NCBI GenBank assembly: GCA_011050175.1
Contig: DRGF01000100.1
Location: 1 to 12,709 of the forward strand
Length of the DNA: 12,709 nucleotides
Origin: Thermococcus sp.
Lineage (GTDB): Archaea; Methanobacteriota_B; Thermococci; Thermococcales; Thermococcaceae
Reading direction: 5' to 3'
The first letter of the stretch is position 1, and each line of letters opens with the position of its first letter. A program made the translations under genes and the position numbers. Positions 12,374 to 12,709 of this stretch are shown here, in pieces. Below the pieces are notes generated by a model. The model had not been told where the DNA came from. It did no database searches and worked only from the letters and a program-made list of their open reading frames with translations.

Positions 12374-12657
12374 GGAGGCTGTTCTACGCTCTCCCGTTTC
12401 TCATCTTCGGGTTCTGTGCTTTGATGATTGAGCCAACGATTTCCCGGCTAATCGTTGTCGGGCTGGCCTGGTTGACCTTTCTCATCGAGTACCGCTACGG
12501 GGGAGAAAGCAGAGAAGGGGAAGAGCTGGTCGCGCTCGGCGTCTCAACGGCGGTCGTCCTGATGCCCCTTCACAGGGCAGTCTCGTTAATACTGGCAGTC
12601 TCAATGTTTGTGCTCGAACTGGCGGCGCTGTTCATAAAATTCAAGCTGAAGGGCTAA
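12370..12657 (+). CDS. Small multi-span membrane protein
   Basis: A 95-residue membrane protein with three or four spans: about 4-20, 24-42, 54-68 and 70-90. An acidic and basic loop (EYRYGGESREGEE) separates the two halves, and the end is KFKLKG. GGAGGTGAG lies four bases upstream of ATG 12370, and the start overlaps the lipoprotein stop. The two products may act together at the cell envelope, since one is lipid-anchored and the other is membrane-embedded. No family is recognised. Its TAA stop (12655-12657) overlaps the TAG stop (12654-12656) of the convergent gene on the other strand. Confidence 0.8.
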   Translation: MRRLFYALPFLIFGFCALMIEPTISRLIVVGLAWLTFLIEYRYGGESREGEELVALGVSTAVVLMPLHRAVSLILAVSMFVLELAALFIKFKLKG

Positions 12658-12709
12658 CCGCCCATTATCTCCATCAGCTTCCGGGACAGCTCAAGGTGGA
12701 ATCTGAACT
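12654..12709 (-). CDS. 3' end of a minus-strand gene cut off by the window edge
   Basis: On the minus strand a frame open to the window edge ends FRFHLELSRKLMEIMGG and TAG. The 17 visible residues form a plausible amphipathic C-terminal helix, and the tail-to-tail overlap with the plus-strand gene is the usual dense packing. Too little is present to name a product. Confidence 0.5.
   Translation of the reverse strand, partial: FRFHLELSRKLMEIMGG

Overview
The window looks like chromosomal DNA of a hyperthermophilic euryarchaeon of the order Thermococcales, most likely a Thermococcus. The basis is archaeal-only genes (RpoP, L37Ae, Pcc1, prefoldin beta, a Brix protein, a TIP49-type AAA+ ATPase), Shine-Dalgarno sites of the GGAGGTGA type, TATA boxes about 25 bases ahead of likely transcript starts, tight overlapping gene packing and rather high GC in the coding regions. 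The species cannot be named from the sequence alone.

Left part, minus strand (1-8260). At the left edge is the 5' part of a gene for a secreted protein. Next come a tRNA-binding OB-fold protein and a TPR-like helical-repeat protein whose reading frames overlap by about 140 bases. A second block, read from 5240 down to 2495, holds prefoldin beta, a DUF3194 protein, an MNT nucleotidyltransferase/HEPN pair, a DHH phosphoesterase of the NrnA/RecJ type and a two-zinc-knuckle protein; it ends in a hairpin plus T-run. The third block, read from 8190 down to 6832, is an information-processing operon: ribosomal protein L37Ae, RNA polymerase subunit P, a Brix ribosome-biogenesis protein and the KEOPS subunit Pcc1. 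Between pcc1 and pfdB lies a self-contained unit (6695-5325) with its own candidate promoter and T-run. It encodes a secreted protein with an LssY_C-like domain and a four-helix membrane protein. Its signal peptide is nearly the same as that of the secreted protein at the left edge.

Right part, plus strand (8260-12657). A roughly 330-base gene-free stretch carries several perfect hairpins and divergent promoter elements. It is followed by an unrecognised acidic protein, an AT-rich intergenic palindrome, and a coupled set: an 86-aa unknown, QueE (7-deazaguanine/archaeosine pathway) and a multi-pass membrane protein. The gap after this set holds a good candidate for a C/D box guide RNA with its own TATA box. 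Then come the TIP49/RuvB-like ATPase and a short operon of a 59-aa lipoprotein and a small membrane protein. The last 56 bases are the 3' end of a minus-strand gene.

The best candidates for something not well described are the secreted LssY_C-like/four-TM pair with its shared leader, the three-to-four-hairpin intergenic RNA candidate at 8413-8544, the C/D guide RNA, the MNT/HEPN pair with a non-canonical HEPN active site, and the apparent loss of the stop codon in the TPR gene. No CRISPR array, insertion sequence, tRNA or rRNA was seen.
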